DNA of 64,000 bases from Urechis unicinctus. Its lineage: Eukaryota; Annelida; Polychaeta; Xenopneusta; Urechidae. This document shows, piece after piece, positions 62,101-64,000 of this stretch. How positions within the stretch are numbered: the first letter of the stretch is position 1; every line of letters begins with the position of its first letter. The position numbers and the translations under genes were made by a program. A model generated the notes under the pieces. That model searched no databases. It had not been told where the DNA came from and saw only the letters and a program-made list of their open reading frames with translations. Location of the stretch: assembly GCA_034190875.2 (NCBI GenBank), contig CM067349.1:30062859-30126858 (forward strand), given 5' to 3'.

Positions 62101-64000
62101 GTTATAATACAACATACACCAGGTCACCAACTCGCCCTATATACAGTTATAATACAACATACACCACGTCACCAAGTCGTCCTGTATACAGTTATAATAC
62201 AACATACACCACGTCACCAAGTCGTCCTATATACAGTTATAATACAACATACACCACGTCACCAAGTCGTCCTGTATACAGTTATAATACAACATACACC
62301 ACGTCACCAAGTCGTCCTATATACAGTTATAATACAACATACACCCACGTCACCAAGTCGTCCTATATTCAGTTATAATACAACATACACCACGTCACCA
62401 AGTCGTCCTATATACAGTTATAATACAACATACACCACGTCACCAAGTCGTCCTATGTACAGTTATAATACAACATACACCACTCAACAATACCTATATA
62501 CAGTAATAATACAACATACACCACGTCACCAACTAGCCCTATATACAGTTATAATACAACATACACCACGTCAACAAGTCGTCCTATATACAGTTATAAT
62601 ACAACATACACCAGCGTCACCAAGTCGTCCTGTCTACAGTTATTATACTACATACACCACGTCACCAAGTCGTCCTGTATACAGTTATAATACAACATAC
62701 ACCACGTCACCAAGTCGTCCTATATACAGTTATAATACAACATACACCACGGCACCAAGTCGTCCTATATACAGTTATAATACAACATACACCACGTCAC
62801 CAAGTCGTCCTGTATACAGTTATAATACAACATACACCACGTCACCAAGTCGTCCTATATACAGTTATAATACAACATACACCACGTCACAAAGTCGTCC
62901 TATATACAGTTATAATACAACATACACCACGTCACCAAGTCGTCCTACATACAGTTATAATACAACATACACCACGTGACCAAGTGTCCTGTATACAGTT
63001 ATAATACAACATACACCACGTCACCAAGTCGTCCTGTATAACAGTTATAATACAACATACACCACGTCAACCAAGTCGTCCTATATACAGTTATAATACA
63101 ACATACACCACATCACAAAGTCGTCCTATATACAGTAATAATACAACATACACCACGTCACCAACTCGTCCTGTATACAGTATAATACAACATACACCAC
63201 GTCACCAAGTCGTCCTATATACAGTTATAATACAACATACACCACATCAACAAGTCGTCCTATATACAGTAATAATACAACATACACCACGTCACCAACT
63301 CGCCCTATATACAGTATAATACAACACATACACCACGTCACCAAGTCGTCCTGTATACAGTTATAATACAACATACACCACGTCACCAAGTCGTCCTGTA
63401 TACAGTTATAATACAACATACACCACGTCACCAAGTCGTCCTGTACAGAGTATAATAATACAACATAAACCACGTCACCAAGTCGTCCTCTATACAGTTT
63501 ATAATACAACATACACCACGTCACCAAGTCGTCCTGTATACAGTTATAATACAAACATACACCACGTCACCAAGTCGTCCTATATACATTTATAATACAA
63601 CATACACCACGTCACCAAGTCGTCCTGTATACAGTTATAATACAACATACACCACGTCACCAAGTCGTCCTATATACAGTTATAATACAACATACACCAC
63701 ATCACCAAGTCGTCCTGTATACAGTTATAATACAACATACACCACGTCACCAAGTCGTCCTATATACAGTTATAATACAACATTACACCACGTCACCAAG
63801 TCGTCCTATATACAGTTATAATACAACATACACCACGTCACCAAGTCGTCCTGTCTACAGTTATATACTACATACACCACGACACCAAGTCGTCCTGTAT
63901 ACAGTTATAATACAACATACACCACGTCACCAAGTCGTCCTGTATACATTTATAATACAACATACACCACGTCACCAAGTAGTCCTGTATACAGTTATAA
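59181..64000 (+). repeat. Right part of the satellite array, indel-rich from about 60.4 kb
   Basis: Near-consensus monomers continue to the window end. From about 60430 there are many single-base indels and truncated units, for example at 60455-60680, 60961, 61685, 61905-61945 and 63770-63785. Elsewhere in the core the 45-bp phase is kept for kilobases. This may reflect lower consensus accuracy of the assembly here or a different local mutation history. Confidence 0.8.

Larger units (their letters stand above)
35062..64000 (+). repeat. 45-bp satellite DNA array (about 29 kb, continues past window)
   Basis: Head-to-tail 45-bp units; a clean copy is 61471-61515. Key words in order: TACAACATACACC, ACGTCACCAAGTCGTCCT, then (G/A)TATACAGTTATAA. 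By length there are about 640 monomers, nearly all in one orientation. Common variants are G or A before TATACAG, ACTATGTCG for ACCAAGTCG, CAACAAATCGG, CAACTAGCC, and GTCTACAGTTATTATAC. Since 45 is 15 codons, two plus frames and one minus frame lack stops in the consensus, giving ORFs of up to 646 codons. Frame switching at indels and stops in matched copies argue against coding. Likely centromeric, pericentromeric or other constitutive heterochromatin; which one cannot be told here. Confidence 0.97.

Noticed and set aside
35062..64000. CRISPR-like array
   Set aside because: Units are directly abutting tandem copies with no unique spacers, in a eukaryotic context with spliced genes.
35062..64000. 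Telomeric or rDNA spacer repeat
   Set aside because: No TTAGGG-type units and no rRNA sequence; the 45-bp unit does not match either class.

Overview
The window is eukaryotic DNA from an invertebrate animal, probably marine. It carries a ten-exon gene with clean GT-AG introns, long intergenic stretches full of microsatellites, candidate small inverted-repeat transposons, and a very large 45-bp satellite array. The phylum cannot be fixed from the sequence. The Polycomb gene has a long Psc-like tail, unlike the short vertebrate PCGF2/PCGF4 proteins.

Layout. (1) 1-10194, minus strand: one well-supported protein gene, a Polycomb-group RING finger protein of the PCGF2/PCGF4 (Mel-18/Bmi1/Psc) clade. 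I reconstructed ten coding exons by hand. All splice phases agree and give 959 codons plus a stop: N-terminal C3HC4 RING, RAWUL domain, then a disordered tail of about 720 residues in one exon. Intron 1 is 4.8 kb. The most striking gene-level detail is an 83-bp, frame-shifting intron between the RAWUL domain and the tail; its retention would delete the tail. (2) 10.2-18.4 kb: upstream sequence without recognisable coding exons. It holds a cluster of perfect CRE octamers, CTCF-like motifs and a strong donor near 13.3 kb, a candidate promoter and untranslated first exon for the PCGF gene. (3) 18.4-35.0 kb: no gene recognised. It holds a 27-nt poly-G run, GAGT and ACTC tetranucleotide arrays in opposite orientation, an 8-bp repeat, a GAC/GAT repeat, TA repeats, a 15-bp minisatellite, CTCF-like sites and two candidate MITEs of about 0.6 kb. 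(4) About 35.06 kb to the window end (64.0 kb): a continuous 45-bp satellite array, roughly 640 monomers by length, continuing beyond the window.

The array has a diverged edge (35.06-41.47 kb) with higher-order units of about 1.6 kb that contain inverted monomers. A more uniform core follows with 10- and 11-monomer local duplications. Copies of edge-type sequence reappear inside the array near 55.8-59.2 kb, spaced 2286 bp apart. Because 45 is divisible by three, three of six frames stay open and produce long spurious ORFs; these are not proposed as proteins. Each monomer carries an ACGTCA / TGACGTGG core resembling CRE/UPRE-type bZIP sites.

No prokaryotic genes, CRISPR arrays, rRNA or tRNA genes were recognised.
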